Assembly (NCBI GenBank): GCA_029251405.1
Contig: JAQXDK010000021.1
Coordinates: 1-64,000 of the forward strand
Reading direction: 5' to 3'
DNA: 64,000 nt
Source: Flavobacteriales bacterium
GTDB lineage: Bacteria > Bacteroidota > Bacteroidia > Flavobacteriales_D > Parvicellaceae
Shown: piece after piece, positions 1-9,185 of the stretch
Layout: every line of letters begins with the position of its first letter
Position numbering within the stretch: the stretch's first letter is position 1
The notes under the pieces: model-generated
Told to the model about the DNA's origin: nothing
Database searches by the model: none
The model's input: the letters and a program-made list of their open reading frames with translations, nothing else
Made by a program: the position numbers and the translations under genes

Positions 1-13
1 TTATTAAAATAGA

Positions 14-58
14 AAAACGGTTGCACTTTATAAAAGTATAACCGTTTTAGTGTTTATG
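14..58. repeat. Hairpin repeat, copy 1
   Basis: An imperfect palindrome: the outer stem pairs 14-22 with 40-48, the inner stem pairs ACTTT (25-29) with AAAGT (33-37), and the loop is 3 nt. A copy with the same stems and a similar tail ending in GTAGCG lies at 2882-2930. The hairpin followed by a short T run could terminate transcription of a gene left of the window. Confidence 0.75.
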
Positions 59-123
59 TAGCGTTCTCTATTGAAATACCAATCACAAGTCTAACAACAA
101 AAGATTTTGAGTTAACAATCTAT

Positions 124-642
124 TTAATCAGTAACATAGTAATTAACTGAATCGTCACACTCATCAGTTCCTGGCATCCTAAGGTATCGGACGATATACC
201 AATCTGAATCTTGAAAATTATGATTACCAGCAGGTGGCGCCACCAAATGCTTTATTGACATTGTATTATCACAATGAAACTGTACAATATAATTGCTCTC
301 TAAAAGAGACCATGGGTTCTCATTAAATGTGAAACTGAATGTATTCTCATCTATTTCACTCCAAACACCATCACCCGTTACAACACCTGCATAATTAGTT
401 TCAAATGTATTATCGTTTTCAAATGTTAATGAAGTTTCAGGTTCTGCTGATGGAGTTAGATCATACCATTCCATAGATTGCACTATTTCACCATCTACGA
501 ATTCCTGAACCAATTCTTGTTTTTCGAACTTATACACTTCCCATTCTCCAATAACTTTTGCTTGAGTAGAGTCTACATTATCTTCATTTTCACAACTGAA
601 AGCGAAGATTAGTAAAGTTAAGAGTAAAAATATTTTTTTCAT
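124..642 (-). CDS. Putative lipoprotein, lipocalin-like
   Basis: This encodes a 172-residue lipoprotein of unknown function. The start at 642 is chosen over an upstream in-frame ATG at 690 because it gives a compact signal peptide, MKKIFLLLTLLIFAFSC, with the lipidated cysteine at residue 17. The mature part is acidic and reads like small lipocalin-like proteins of Bacteroidota: an early GEW motif, then TLTF-type and TF..FNEN-type strands. I assign the fold by pattern only. It is divergent from the surface protein at 839 and sits inside the hairpin-repeat pair, so it may belong to an accessory patch. Confidence 0.7.
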   Translation of the reverse strand: MKKIFLLLTLLIFAFSCENEDNVDSTQAKVIGEWEVYKFEKQELVQEFVDGEIVQSMEWYDLTPSAEPETSLTFENDNTFETNYAGVVTGDGVWSEIDENTFSFTFNENPWSLLESNYIVQFHCDNTMSIKHLVAPPAGNHNFQDSDWYIVRYLRMPGTDECDDSVNYYVTD

Positions 643-660
643 GATTGAATTATTTTGAAT

Positions 661-691
661 CAAAGGTGAACAATTTTTATTTAATACCAAT
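661..691 (-). promoter_or_regulatory. Candidate promoter of the 124-642 lipoprotein gene
   Basis: On the minus strand CACCTTTG (668-661) matches the Bacteroidota -7 consensus TAnnTTTG at 7 of 8 positions. ATTG (691-688) lies 19 nt upstream in the -33 position. The distance to the ATG at 642 is 18 nt, as for the stronger promoters in this window. Confidence 0.45.
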
Positions 692-838
692 CACGCATTG
701 GAATGAAATTAATTATTTGACATTTATTTACTCTAAATCTTGTAAAGAGTTATAACAAAGTCTTTTAATTAAAAAAAAGTTACACTGTAATAACGTGGAA
801 AGCGTAAAATTTTGTATTTTCAACATAAAACTTTACAA

Positions 839-2857
839 ATGAAAAATCTTGTTTATGTAATCCTAATTTTGTCTATTTCCGCTGTTTCTCAGGAATTAGG
901 TAATTACGGTTATCCTGTATACAGTGAAATTAACAATACTACTGGTGAGGCCGTTAACAACAGAGTAGGTGCCGGTAGATTTATTTCACGGGCTGAAGCG
1001 GCAAAAAGGATAAATATTAATAATGGTGCCGCAGGCACTTTTATATTAGGTCAAAATGCACAAATATTATTTGATTATGATAATGATGGAGATTTAGATT
1101 TCTTTGGATGGTTAGCCAACAAAACTCCTGTAGCAGGGGGAGCAAATGTATCCGGACCTGGGAAATGGATTTGGTGGCCAAACTATTATGATGAGAATAG
1201 TACTCCAATGTATTATGATTCTGAAGTTATTTGGGGCCCAAGGCCTGAGTTAAATGATTTTAATGGTGATGGCATTATCGATGTATTATGGCAAGTAGGT
1301 AACTTACATGAAGACGGGATAGGAGGCTACTATGGGGATGCCTATCCACTCGTTTTAATATATTTAAGTGCTAATTCGATTACAGAAAAATTAATTGGCT
1401 CTCCAACGGCACCTCATGATGTAACTACTGGAGATATAGATAATGACGGAGATGTAGATATAATTTCAGGGGAATGGATATTTGATAATTGTCAACATAT
1501 ATCAGTTCCTAAATTTTTAATAAATGATGGAGAAGGAAATTTTTCAGAATCAACAACAAATCTATTAGAGAGTAATGAATTTAGTCAAAATAATAGTTGT
1601 GTAGATATGATATTCATGTATTTGGGGCTATTTGACATGAATAATGATGGTAATTTAGATTTAATTGGCGCATATACATCTGGACAGGAAATTCCAGATT
1701 ACTTAGAACAACTCTACGAAAATACTGGGTATAACCCTAATAATCTTAATATTTTATATGGAGGTGGTGATGGTAATTTCTCATATTCAAATGGATATTC
1801 AATTGAACTAACTATTCCTGCTGATGCTTTAGAAATCAATGTAAATACGTTTGCTTTAGGAGGGAATTTTATTGATATAGATAATGATGGGTTTTTAGAA
1901 TTAGTAATAGCAGAAACATTTGACTATGCAGGTTGGGGTATAAGAATATACAGAAATTTAAATGGCACAGGTTTGGAAGATATTACTACTCAAGTAGTTC
2001 AAGATCCCATTCAGTTACACAGTGGAGCAAACGGTAGCTTCTCTCCTATTAAACCGGGTGATTTAGGAATATCTTATGATCTTCGAATTATAGATATTGA
2101 TAATGATGGAGATTTTGATATAATGCCGCGTTATACCATTACAGAAGATAACGGAAGTACCATAAATACAGCCTATTGGGAAAATAATGGTGGTGTGTTT
2201 AATCTTAAAAAAATTAATGATCCGATCTCTGATATAAATATATTTGATATTGTTGAGTTTTGGTTTTCATCTCAAACACCTGTTGAAAACACGTACGGAG
2301 ACATTTCAAACTGGGATGTTAGTGGGGTGACTAATATGAGTCAGTTGTTTAGTGCAAGAACTGACTTTAATTATGATTTAAGTAGCTGGGATATCAGTAA
2401 TGTAACCAATATGTTCATGATTTTTCACAGCTCAGGCCTATCAACTGCCAATTATGATAATATTCTAAATGGGTGGTCTCAGCAAGATGTACAACCAAAT
2501 GTTGAATTAGGAGCAGGCCCTACAATTTACTATTGTAATAGCAAAGATGCTAGAATGAGTTTAATAGAAAACTATAATTGGAATATTGTTGATGGTGGTT
2601 TAAATTGTTCTACTGCAAGTTTAGAGGAAGGAAATAAATTAAATATATCTATATACCCAAACCCTGTAAATGAAACCTTAATGGTTACAGGTAATATAAA
2701 TAAATTAACTGCTACTATTTATAATGTTTTAGGTCAAGTTATAACAGTACAAAAAATTACCAATACACTCGATTTAAGTAACTTATCTAAAGGAAATTAT
2801 ATCATTAAACTAAATGATGATAAGAATTTTATTATTAAGAAAGTACTAAAAGAATAA
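839..2857 (+). CDS. Secreted FG-GAP/VCBS and BspA-repeat surface protein with T9SS sorting domain
   Basis: This is a 672-residue protein predicted to be exported and fixed on the cell surface by the type IX secretion system. The start at 839 gives a clean signal peptide (MKNLVYVILILSISAVSQ); an in-frame ATG at 812 would only add a hydrophilic leader. About six calcium-binding-type FG-GAP motifs of the D-x-D-x-D-G form (for example DYDNDGDLDF and DIDNDGDVDI) spread over residues 75-440. A BspA/DUF285 segment follows at about 475-555 (NWDVSGVTNMSQLF, SWDISNVTNMFMIF). The last 70 residues begin ISIYPNPVNETL and end in a Lys-rich strand, the usual T9SS C-terminal domain. A binding or adhesion role is inference. 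It is flanked by hairpin repeats. Confidence 0.85.
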   Translation: MKNLVYVILILSISAVSQELGNYGYPVYSEINNTTGEAVNNRVGAGRFISRAEAAKRININNGAAGTFILGQNAQILFDYDNDGDLDFFGWLANKTPVAGGANVSGPGKWIWWPNYYDENSTPMYYDSEVIWGPRPELNDFNGDGIIDVLWQVGNLHEDGIGGYYGDAYPLVLIYLSANSITEKLIGSPTAPHDVTTGDIDNDGDVDIISGEWIFDNCQHISVPKFLINDGEGNFSESTTNLLESNEFSQNNSCVDMIFMYLGLFDMNNDGNLDLIGAYTSGQEIPDYLEQLYENTGYNPNNLNILYGGGDGNFSYSNGYSIELTIPADALEINVNTFALGGNFIDIDNDGFLELVIAETFDYAGWGIRIYRNLNGTGLEDITTQVVQDPIQLHSGANGSFSPIKPGDLGISYDLRIIDIDNDGDFDIMPRYTITEDNGSTINTAYWENNGGVFNLKKINDPISDINIFDIVEFWFSSQTPVENTYGDISNWDVSGVTNMSQLFSARTDFNYDLSSWDISNVTNMFMIFHSSGLSTANYDNILNGWSQQDVQPNVELGAGPTIYYCNSKDARMSLIENYNWNIVDGGLNCSTASLEEGNKLNISIYPNPVNETLMVTGNINKLTATIYNVLGQVITVQKITNTLDLSNLSKGNYIIKLNDDKNFIIKKVLKE

Positions 2858-2881
2858 CTTAATTTTATATAATTACAAAAA

Positions 2882-2931
2882 AAACGGTTACACTTTATAA
2901 AAGTATAACCGTTTAATTGTTTTAGTAGCGG
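2882..2931. repeat. Hairpin repeat, copy 2
   Basis: The stems pair 2882-2889 with 2907-2914 and 2892-2896 with 2900-2904. Compared with copy 1, the G facing U beside the outer stem is A here, so a G-U wobble becomes an A-U pair and pairing is kept. It lies 25 nt after the stop of the surface-protein gene and probably ends its transcript. Confidence 0.75.
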
Positions 2932-2942
2932 GAGTTGGATTC
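2926..2942 (-). other. Possible tRNA 3'-end remnant
   Basis: Read on the minus strand, these 17 nt (GAATCCAACTCCCGCTA) look like the T-loop exit, T-stem and acceptor 3' strand of a bacterial tRNA. The upstream part of a tRNA is missing: beyond 2942 no T-loop TTCG or anticodon arm follows. Such scraps can be left by integrating elements. The match is short and could be chance. Confidence 0.3.
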
Positions 2943-3060
2943 ATTTCTCCACGTTGTTCCGAAATGGGCCAAAAGCAGAAACAGCCCAAAGAAACTCCGA
3001 TTGCTTTACAATCTGATTTTTTCTTTTGTTTTCAAGACGATGCAAGCATCACTTGACCCC
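2943..3060. other. Noncoding stretch, nothing recognised
   Basis: Between the hairpin repeat and the tRNA terminator there is no ORF with convincing composition. The first half is noticeably richer in G and C than other intergenic DNA here. I see no tRNA, transposon end or known RNA family in it. Confidence 0.5.
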
Positions 3061-3093
3061 AAAATAAAAACTCCTTGATTTCTCAAGGAGTTT
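3061..3093 (-). terminator. Terminator of the initiator tRNA gene
   Basis: A perfect 11-bp stem pairs 3068-3078 with 3083-3093 around a 4-nt loop. Read on the minus strand it is followed by a T-rich tail (TTTATTTT), and it begins 5 nt after the tRNA 3' end. Confidence 0.9.
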
Positions 3094-3098
3094 CTTAG

Positions 3099-3171
<73 letters not shown>

Positions 3172-3174
3172 TTG

Positions 3175-3205
3175 CAAAGTTAATTTTTGTTTCTATTATT
3201 GCAAA
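3175..3205 (-). promoter_or_regulatory. Promoter of tRNA-fMet
   Basis: On the minus strand TTTG (3205-3202), 19 nt and TAACTTTG (3182-3175) match the Bacteroidota -33/-7 consensus perfectly, just upstream of the tRNA 5' end. This is the best promoter match in the window. Confidence 0.8.
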
Positions 3206-3219
3206 TTAAAATCTGTAAA

Positions 3220-4095
3220 ATGTCACATAAATCTGGTTTTGTTAATATAATAGGGAGTCCCAACGTTGGAAAGTCAACATTAATGAATCAATTAGTAGGA
3301 GAAAAGCTATCTATAATAACCTCTAAAATGCAAACCACTAGACATAGAATTATGGGTATGGTAAACGAAGAGGACTATCAAATTGTTTTTTCTGATACCC
3401 CAGGAATAATAGATCCACATTACAGACTTCATGAAAACATGATGAAATTTGTTTCAGAAGCACTAAAAGATGCAGACGTCATTTTAATGGTAACAGATAT
3501 TTATGAAGACGCTAATAAGATGGAAGAGAGATTGGCTCAAATAAACAAACTCAGTGTTCCAGTTCTACTTCTTTTAAATAAAATAGATAATTCAGAACAA
3601 AAGTCTCTTGAAAAATTAGTGAACGAATGGAAAATAAAATTACCTAAAGCTGAAATTCTACCTATATCTGCTCTGCATAATATGAGTATTCAGTTTATAC
3701 TACCAAAAATTTTAGAATGGTTGCCAGAAAATCCTCCATATTTTGATAAAGACCAGTTAACTAATAAAAACATGCGTTTTTTTGTTTCGGAAATTGTAAG
3801 AGAGAAAATATTAAAGATTTATCAAAAAGAAGTTCCTTATTCTTGTGAAGTAGTAGTAGAAGAGTATAAGGAAGACGAAAAAATTGTCAGGATTAGAGCC
3901 AATATTATGGTATCTAGAACCAGCCAAAAATCAATAGTAATAGGTCACCAAGGAAAAAAGATTAAAAAACTTGGAATCGAATCTCGTATAGATATTGAAT
4001 CTTTTATTTCTAAAAAGGTACATTTAGAATTATTTGTGAAAGTGGATAAAGATTGGAGAGATAAAGAAGGCAAACTTAAAAAATATGGATATTGA
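3220..4095 (+). CDS. era: GTPase Era
   Basis: Era is a 16S rRNA-binding GTPase needed for maturation of the small ribosomal subunit. The 291-residue protein starts at [14 protein letters not shown] (ATG at 3220); the in-frame ATG at 3187 would add an atypical leader and lies next to the tRNA promoter. G1 is [10 protein letters not shown]3 is DTPG, G4 is NKID. A KH domain follows from about residue 200, with [13 protein letters not shown] near the end. Length fits the family. Its stop codon overlaps the der start, so the two GTPases are translationally coupled. Confidence 0.97.
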   Translation: MSHKSGFVNIIGSPNVGKSTLMNQLVGEKLSIITSKMQTTRHRIMGMVNEEDYQIVFSDTPGIIDPHYRLHENMMKFVSEALKDADVILMVTDIYEDANKMEERLAQINKLSVPVLLLLNKIDNSEQKSLEKLVNEWKIKLPKAEILPISALHNMSIQFILPKILEWLPENPPYFDKDQLTNKNMRFFVSEIVREKILKIYQKEVPYSCEVVVEEYKEDEKIVRIRANIMVSRTSQKSIVIGHQGKKIKKLGIESRIDIESFISKKVHLELFVKVDKDWRDKEGKLKKYGY

Positions 4096-5396
4096 GTAAT
4101 ATAGTAGCAATTGTAGGAAGACCAAACGTAGGGAAGTCAACTTTGTTCAACAGATTAATCGGTGGCAGAAGAGCTATTGTTAAAGAGGTGAGTGGAGTTA
4201 CCAGAGATCGTCATTACGGGAAATCAGAATGGAACGGAAAACAGTTTTCTGTTATCGATACGGGTGGTTATGTATCTGGTTCAGATGATATTTTTGAAGG
4301 CGAAATAAGAAGACAGGTTAAAATAGCAATTGAAGAGGCTACTGTATTGGTATTCGTCGTCGATGTAGAAACAGGAATCACAGACCTAGACGAGTCTGTT
4401 GCTCAACTCTTAAGAAATTCAAAAAAACCAATTGTTGTAGTTGCCAACAAAGTAGACAATAACGAAAGAATTAATGACACCTATGAGTTTTTTCAGTTTG
4501 GTTTAGATCATGTATTTGGAATTAGTGCAATAAATGGTGCAGGTACTGGAGATATGCTCGATCATTTAGCAGAACAATTGTATGATGAAAAAGAAAAACA
4601 TGGCGATGAAATACCAAGAATTGCTATTGTTGGAAAGCCTAATGTTGGTAAATCTTCTCTCACTAATGCCTTATTAGGAGAAGATAGAAATATTGTAACG
4701 GATATCTCTGGTACTACTAGGGATGCTGTCGATACTCATTTTAATGCTTTTGGTTTTGACTTAACATTAGTAGATACTGCAGGTATAAGAAAGAAAAGTA
4801 AAGTTCATGAAGACATTGAGTTTTATTCTGTAATGAGGGCCATTCGTGCTATTGAAGACTGTGACGTTTGTTTATTTATGATTGATGCAAAAGAAGGACT
4901 TCAGAAGCAGGATTTAAGTATTTTTTCAGTTATTGAGAAAAATAAAAAGGGAGTAGTTTTATTAGTTAATAAATGGGATTCAATAGAAAAAGAAACAATT
5001 ACTACCAAAGAACATGAGGAAGATATTATTTCTAAAATAGCTCCATTTACAGATTTACCTATTTTATTTATTTCAGCCCTAAATAAGCAAAGAATTCATA
5101 AGGCATTAGAAAAAGCAATGGAAGTTTTTGAAAATCGAAAACAAAAAATTCCAACTTCAAAACTGAACGAAGTAATGCTAGCTGCTATTGAGAAAAATCC
5201 CCCGCCGTCGATTAAAGGGAAGTATGTGAAAATTAAATATATTACACAGTTACCTACTCACTCTCCAACATTTGCATTCTTTTGTAATCTACCACAATAT
5301 GTGAAAGACCCTTACAAGAGGTATTTAGAGAATCAAATGCGAAAAGCTTTTGATTTAACGGGAGTTCCTGTAAGACTGATATTTAGAAAAAAATAA
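4092..5396 (+). CDS. der: GTPase Der (EngA)
   Basis: Der is an essential GTPase with two tandem G domains that acts in assembly of the 50S ribosomal subunit. In this 434-residue protein G1 of domain 1 is GRPNVGKST (near residue 9) and of domain 2 GKPNVGKSS (near residue 181), with DTGG/DTAG switch II motifs and NKVD/NKWD G4 motifs. A KH-like domain forms the last 85 residues. The start is TTG at 4092, inside the overlap TTGA with the era stop. No in-frame ATG exists before the first G1 motif, and the N-terminus obtained matches the family. Confidence 0.97.
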   Translation: MSNIVAIVGRPNVGKSTLFNRLIGGRRAIVKEVSGVTRDRHYGKSEWNGKQFSVIDTGGYVSGSDDIFEGEIRRQVKIAIEEATVLVFVVDVETGITDLDESVAQLLRNSKKPIVVVANKVDNNERINDTYEFFQFGLDHVFGISAINGAGTGDMLDHLAEQLYDEKEKHGDEIPRIAIVGKPNVGKSSLTNALLGEDRNIVTDISGTTRDAVDTHFNAFGFDLTLVDTAGIRKKSKVHEDIEFYSVMRAIRAIEDCDVCLFMIDAKEGLQKQDLSIFSVIEKNKKGVVLLVNKWDSIEKETITTKEHEEDIISKIAPFTDLPILFISALNKQRIHKALEKAMEVFENRKQKIPTSKLNEVMLAAIEKNPPPSIKGKYVKIKYITQLPTHSPTFAFFCNLPQYVKDPYKRYLENQMRKAFDLTGVPVRLIFRKK

Positions 5397-5406
5397 TTCT
5401 AAGAGA

Positions 5407-6654
5407 CTAAAACCCAGCTTTGATTTTATCTACATAATCTAACTTTTCCCAAGGAAAAAGTTCAACTTCTATAGATATGTTTTTCCCATCTGCGGAAGTA
5501 AATTCTTTAGTTATTTTTTCGGCTTTTCTTCCCATATGGCCATACGCAGCAGTTTCTGAATAAATTGGACTTCTAAGTTGGAATCTTTGTTCAATAGCAT
5601 AGGGTCTCATATCAAAAATTTGATTTACTTTCTCGGCAATTTCTCCATCGTTCATAGGTACATTGCTAGTTCCATAAGTATTTATATAAAGTCCAACTGG
5701 TTCAGCTACTCCAATAGCATAAGCTACTTGTACAAGTACTTCATTAGCAATACCAGCAGCTACTAAATTTTTTGCAATATGTCTTGTTGCATAAGCAGCT
5801 GATCGATCCACTTTACTTGGATCTTTTCCAGAAAATGCTCCTCCACCGTGAGCTCCCTTACCACCATAAGTGTCTACTATAATTTTTCTTCCAGTAAGAC
5901 CAGTGTCTCCGTGAGGTCCACCTATTACAAATATTCCAGTTGGATTTACATGGTAACTTATATTTTCATTAAATAATTTCTGAATATGATCAGGTAAGAG
6001 TTTTTGCACTCTTGGTACCAATATATTAATAACATCTGTTTTAATTTTTGCCAACATGTTAGCTTCAGAATCAAAATCGTCGTGCTGAGTAGAAACAACT
6101 ATTGCATCAATTTTGATCGGATTGTTGTCGTCATCGTATTCAATGGTAACTTGTGACTTAGAATCAGGTCTTAAATAAGTCATTTCTTTACCTTCTCTTC
6201 TTATAGATGCCAGTTCTTTTAAAAGTAAATGCGATATTTCTAAAGGTAGTGGCATGTAGTTTTCAGTCTCTTTTGAAGCGTATCCAAACATCATTCCCTG
6301 ATCGCCAGCTCCCTGGTCTTCATCTTTACTTCTTTCTACACCCTGGTTAATGTCAGGAGATTGTTCGTGAATTGCTGAAAGTACTCCACAAGAATTTCCA
6401 TCAAACATGTACTCTCCTTTAGTGTAACCAATTTTATTGATTACATCTCTTGCAATTTTTTGTACATCTAAATAAGCTTTTGACTTTACTTCACCAGCTA
6501 GTACAACTTGACCTGTTGTAACTAAAGTTTCACAAGCTACTTTGGATGTAGCGTCAAATGCTAAAAAATTATCGATTAATGCATCTGATATTTGATCAGC
6601 TACTTTGTCTGGGTGTCCTTCTGATACAGACTCGGATGTAAATAAATAAGCCAT
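5407..6654 (-). CDS. metK: S-adenosylmethionine synthetase
   Basis: MetK makes S-adenosylmethionine (SAM) from methionine and ATP in the cytoplasm. The 415-residue protein has [15 protein letters not shown] near the N-terminus (methionine and ATP site), [10 protein letters not shown] near residue 115, the P-loop-like [14 protein letters not shown], and [19 protein letters not shown] near residue 275. Length is slightly above the usual 380-400. It converges with der, separated by only 10 nt. A SAM-II-type riboswitch lies 46-96 nt upstream, so the enzyme is probably repressed by its own product. Confidence 0.97.
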   Translation of the reverse strand: MAYLFTSESVSEGHPDKVADQISDALIDNFLAFDATSKVACETLVTTGQVVLAGEVKSKAYLDVQKIARDVINKIGYTKGEYMFDGNSCGVLSAIHEQSPDINQGVERSKDEDQGAGDQGMMFGYASKETENYMPLPLEISHLLLKELASIRREGKEMTYLRPDSKSQVTIEYDDDNNPIKIDAIVVSTQHDDFDSEANMLAKIKTDVINILVPRVQKLLPDHIQKLFNENISYHVNPTGIFVIGGPHGDTGLTGRKIIVDTYGGKGAHGGGAFSGKDPSKVDRSAAYATRHIAKNLVAAGIANEVLVQVAYAIGVAEPVGLYINTYGTSNVPMNDGEIAEKVNQIFDMRPYAIEQRFQLRSPIYSETAAYGHMGRKAEKITKEFTSADGKNISIEVELFPWEKLDYVDKIKAGF

Positions 6655-6699
6655 TTAAATAAACTAAAATTTAATAAATAAAAAATTAGAGGTAATGTT

Positions 6700-6752
6700 T
6701 TTGAATTTTTTAGCTTTTTTTGGTGGTTGCAAGCAGTCAAATCATTCCACTA
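6700..6752 (-). promoter_or_regulatory. SAM-II-family riboswitch in the metK leader
   Basis: On the minus strand the leader reads GUGG (6750-6747), then a loop with UGAUUUG, GCUUGCAA, then CCAC (6726-6723), an A-rich linker, AAGCUAAA, and UCAAA (6704-6700). P1 is GUGG/CCAC. The pseudoknot can form from loop UUUGA (6741-6737) with UCAAA, and loop GCUU or UUGC with AAGC/GC(U)AA. GAUUUG, CUUGCA and GCUAAA are hallmark conserved segments of SAM-II riboswitches, with SAM-V sharing the same core. Its place before metK fits the ligand. How binding stops expression is not obvious; no Shine-Dalgarno site is seen between 6699 and the start. Confidence 0.85.
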
Positions 6753-6794
6753 ATAAAAAACGTAAATGTAAAAAAATCTTTTTCAGTTAATATA

Positions 6795-7703
6795 TTATTT
6801 AGTGAGTTTTTTAAAAAGGTCTTCTAAATTATCTGTATGCTGTTGCATTTCAAGAATTAACAGATCATTTTTTTGAGCATATCTAGAAATTAATTTTCTT
6901 AAATCTTCTTTTCCATCGTAGGTAAAAACCCACTGATTTTCTTTAGATTTTATTGATGCTTTTGGAAATGATTTTTTTAATTCACTTAGGGTTGTTTTTT
7001 GTTCAAATTCCACTAATAGTTTTTGTTCTTTTTGTTCTTTCTTAGATTCTTTATTGTCGTCTAGTTTTCTATCAGCAACAATGTTACCATTGTTTATAAT
7101 AACAATTCTATCGCAAATAGACTCTACTTCTTGCATAATATGGGTGGACAGCATAACTGTTTTGTTTTTCCCTAAATCTTTTATTAAAGATCTAATTTCA
7201 TCCAACTGGTTGGGGTCTAATCCACTTGTTGGTTCATCTAGAATTAATACTTTTGGGTTGTGAACAATAGCTTGGGCAATGCCTACTCTTTGTTGATATC
7301 CTTTGGAAAGTTGACCAATTTTTTTGTGAGCTTCTTTGCTAAGTCCAACTTTTTCAATAACATTTTCAACAGCACTTTTAATGTCTTTTATTTTATGCAT
7401 TTGGGCAATAAAACCAATAGATTCTCTAACATAAAGGTCTTCGTATAAAGGGTTGTTTTCTGGTAAATAACCAATTTTACTTTTCACAGCTATTTCATCT
7501 GAATGTATTGAAACTTCGTCCACAAATACATCTCCTTCAGATGGTTTTATAAAACAAGAAATAATTTTCATAGTAGTAGATTTTCCAGCTCCGTTGGGAC
7601 CTAAAAACCCAACAATTTCTCCAGAATTTACTTGAAAACTAACATTGTCTAGAGCTAATTGCTCGTCGTAATATTTACTGATATTTTGAATTTTTATACT
7701 CAT
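6795..7703 (-). CDS. gldA: Gliding-associated ABC transporter ATP-binding subunit GldA
   Basis: A 302-residue ABC ATPase that energises the GldAFG transporter needed for Bacteroidota gliding. Walker A is GPNGAGKST (near residue 35), the signature LSKGYQQRVGIAQA, Walker B VLILDEPTSGLD, and the switch histidine lies in LSTHIMQEVE. The C-terminal 80 residues form the accessory domain, including a Lys/Glu-rich KESKKEQKEQK stretch. The permease genes gldF and gldG are not adjacent. Related CcmA/NatA-type ATPases look similar, so the Gld assignment rests on overall resemblance and on the other Gld/Por genes here. Confidence 0.85.
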   Translation of the reverse strand: MSIKIQNISKYYDEQLALDNVSFQVNSGEIVGFLGPNGAGKSTTMKIISCFIKPSEGDVFVDEVSIHSDEIAVKSKIGYLPENNPLYEDLYVRESIGFIAQMHKIKDIKSAVENVIEKVGLSKEAHKKIGQLSKGYQQRVGIAQAIVHNPKVLILDEPTSGLDPNQLDEIRSLIKDLGKNKTVMLSTHIMQEVESICDRIVIINNGNIVADRKLDDNKESKKEQKEQKLLVEFEQKTTLSELKKSFPKASIKSKENQWVFTYDGKEDLRKLISRYAQKNDLLILEMQQHTDNLEDLFKKLTK

Positions 7704-7793
7704 TTGTAAATTAATGTGTTGCTAAAATAGGGCTTAACATGAGAAAAATCTAAATTTTATGAAATGGAAATTATTCTATTGTAAATTTATCCT

Positions 7794-8735
7794 ATGCAAA
7801 AAGGAATAGTATACAGATCTACTGGAAGTTGGTACGATGTTAAAATTGGTGAAAATTTATTCATTAAAGCAAGAATTCAAGGGAAATTCAGAACTCAAGC
7901 TATTAAAACTACTAATCCTGTTGCAGTTGGAGATGAAGTAGACGTTCTAATTAATGATCACGATGAAGCGGTAATAAAATTTATTCATCCAAGAAAAAAT
8001 TACATAATTAGAAAATCTGTAAACTTATCTAAAGAAGCACATATAATAGCAGCTAATATAGATTTAGCTGTTTTAATTGTTACAGTTATTAATCCTGTCA
8101 CTCCTGCAGGATTTATAGATCGCTTTACTGTAACAGCAGAAGCCTATAACATACCTCTTTTAATTGTGTTTAACAAAGTAGATATTTACGACTCAAAAGC
8201 CAATGAAAAGTTATTAGAATTTGAAAAAACATATTCAAGCGCTGGGTATAGAACTTTAAGTATGTCAGTTTTAGAAAATATTGGATTGGAAGATTTTAAA
8301 GAAAATATTCAAAACAAATCAGTTCTTATTTCTGGAAATAGTGGTGCAGGAAAATCTACATTAATTAATGCACTAATACCAAATTTAAATTTAAAGACTG
8401 GTGAAATATCGGCATCTCATAGAACTGGAAAACATACGACAACTTTTGCAGAAATGTTTGATTATAATATGCATTCTCAAATTATAGATACCCCAGGGAT
8501 TAAGGGTTTTGGATTGGTGGATTTTGATAAAGAAGAATTAGCTACTTTTTTTCCTGAAATGTTAACCGCTTTGAAGAATTGTAAGTTTCATAATTGCAGA
8601 CATATTAACGAACCTGGTTGCGAGGTGTTGAAGAAAATTGAAAAAAATAATTTCTCTAAAAGTCGTTACAAAAGCTATTTAGCTATGTATAATGATGATG
8701 GTTCGGCTACTTATCGAAAAAATGATTACCAATGA
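7794..8735 (+). CDS. rsgA: Ribosome small-subunit GTPase RsgA
   Basis: RsgA is a circularly permuted GTPase that checks late 30S subunit assembly. The 313-residue protein has an N-terminal OB domain, then G4 NKVD (near residue 126), G1 GNSGAGKST (near 182) and G3 DTPG (near 231) in the permuted order. A C-terminal zinc finger follows with ligands in NCKFHNCRH and GCEV. The ATG at 7794 gives the expected short N-terminus. It overlaps dtd by 4 nt (ATGA), so they are co-transcribed. Confidence 0.97.
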   Translation: MQKGIVYRSTGSWYDVKIGENLFIKARIQGKFRTQAIKTTNPVAVGDEVDVLINDHDEAVIKFIHPRKNYIIRKSVNLSKEAHIIAANIDLAVLIVTVINPVTPAGFIDRFTVTAEAYNIPLLIVFNKVDIYDSKANEKLLEFEKTYSSAGYRTLSMSVLENIGLEDFKENIQNKSVLISGNSGAGKSTLINALIPNLNLKTGEISASHRTGKHTTTFAEMFDYNMHSQIIDTPGIKGFGLVDFDKEELATFFPEMLTALKNCKFHNCRHINEPGCEVLKKIEKNNFSKSRYKSYLAMYNDDGSATYRKNDYQ

Positions 8736-9184
8736 GAGTAATAGCACAAAGAGTTAGCAATGCTTCTGTAATTGTAAAAGGAGATCTGGTAGGGAAAATA
8801 GGATATGGACTTTTATTACTGGTAGGGTTTACTAATGATGATACAGTAGAAGACATAGTTTGGATTACTAAGAAAGTAGTTAATTTGAGAATATTTGACG
8901 ACGATTTTCAAAAAATGAATTTGTCGTTAAAAGAAGTAGCTGGCGATATTTTATTAATAAGTCAATTCACTTTATTCGCATCTACTAAAAAAGGGAATAG
9001 ACCATCATTTATAGCCTCTGCAAAATCAGATAAAGCAAAAGATTTGTACTTAAAAACAATAATTGAAATAGAAAAAGTATTAGAAAAACCAATTCAAACA
9101 GGAGTTTTTGGTGCAAGGATGCAAGTCTCACTTACAAATACTGGACCTACAACAATTATTATAGATAGTAAAAATAAAGAATAA
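8732..9184 (+). CDS. dtd: D-aminoacyl-tRNA deacylase
   Basis: Dtd hydrolyses D-amino acids from mischarged tRNA. At 150 residues it has the usual length. It starts MRVIAQRVSNASV and carries the two signature motifs: SQFTLFA near residue 79 and a C-terminal TNTGPTTI, the GP dipeptide that screens the amino acid. It is translationally coupled to rsgA upstream (4-nt overlap), and the mazG-like gene starts one base after its stop, so the three form one operon. Confidence 0.96.
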   Translation: MRVIAQRVSNASVIVKGDLVGKIGYGLLLLVGFTNDDTVEDIVWITKKVVNLRIFDDDFQKMNLSLKEVAGDILLISQFTLFASTKKGNRPSFIASAKSDKAKDLYLKTIIEIEKVLEKPIQTGVFGARMQVSLTNTGPTTIIIDSKNKE

Positions 9185-9185
9185 C

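Noticed and set aside
3194-3201. TATTATTG as a plus-strand -7 box for era, with ATTG 19 nt upstream
   Set aside because: One mismatch in each box, and it overlaps the divergent tRNA-fMet promoter; possible but not secure enough to list.
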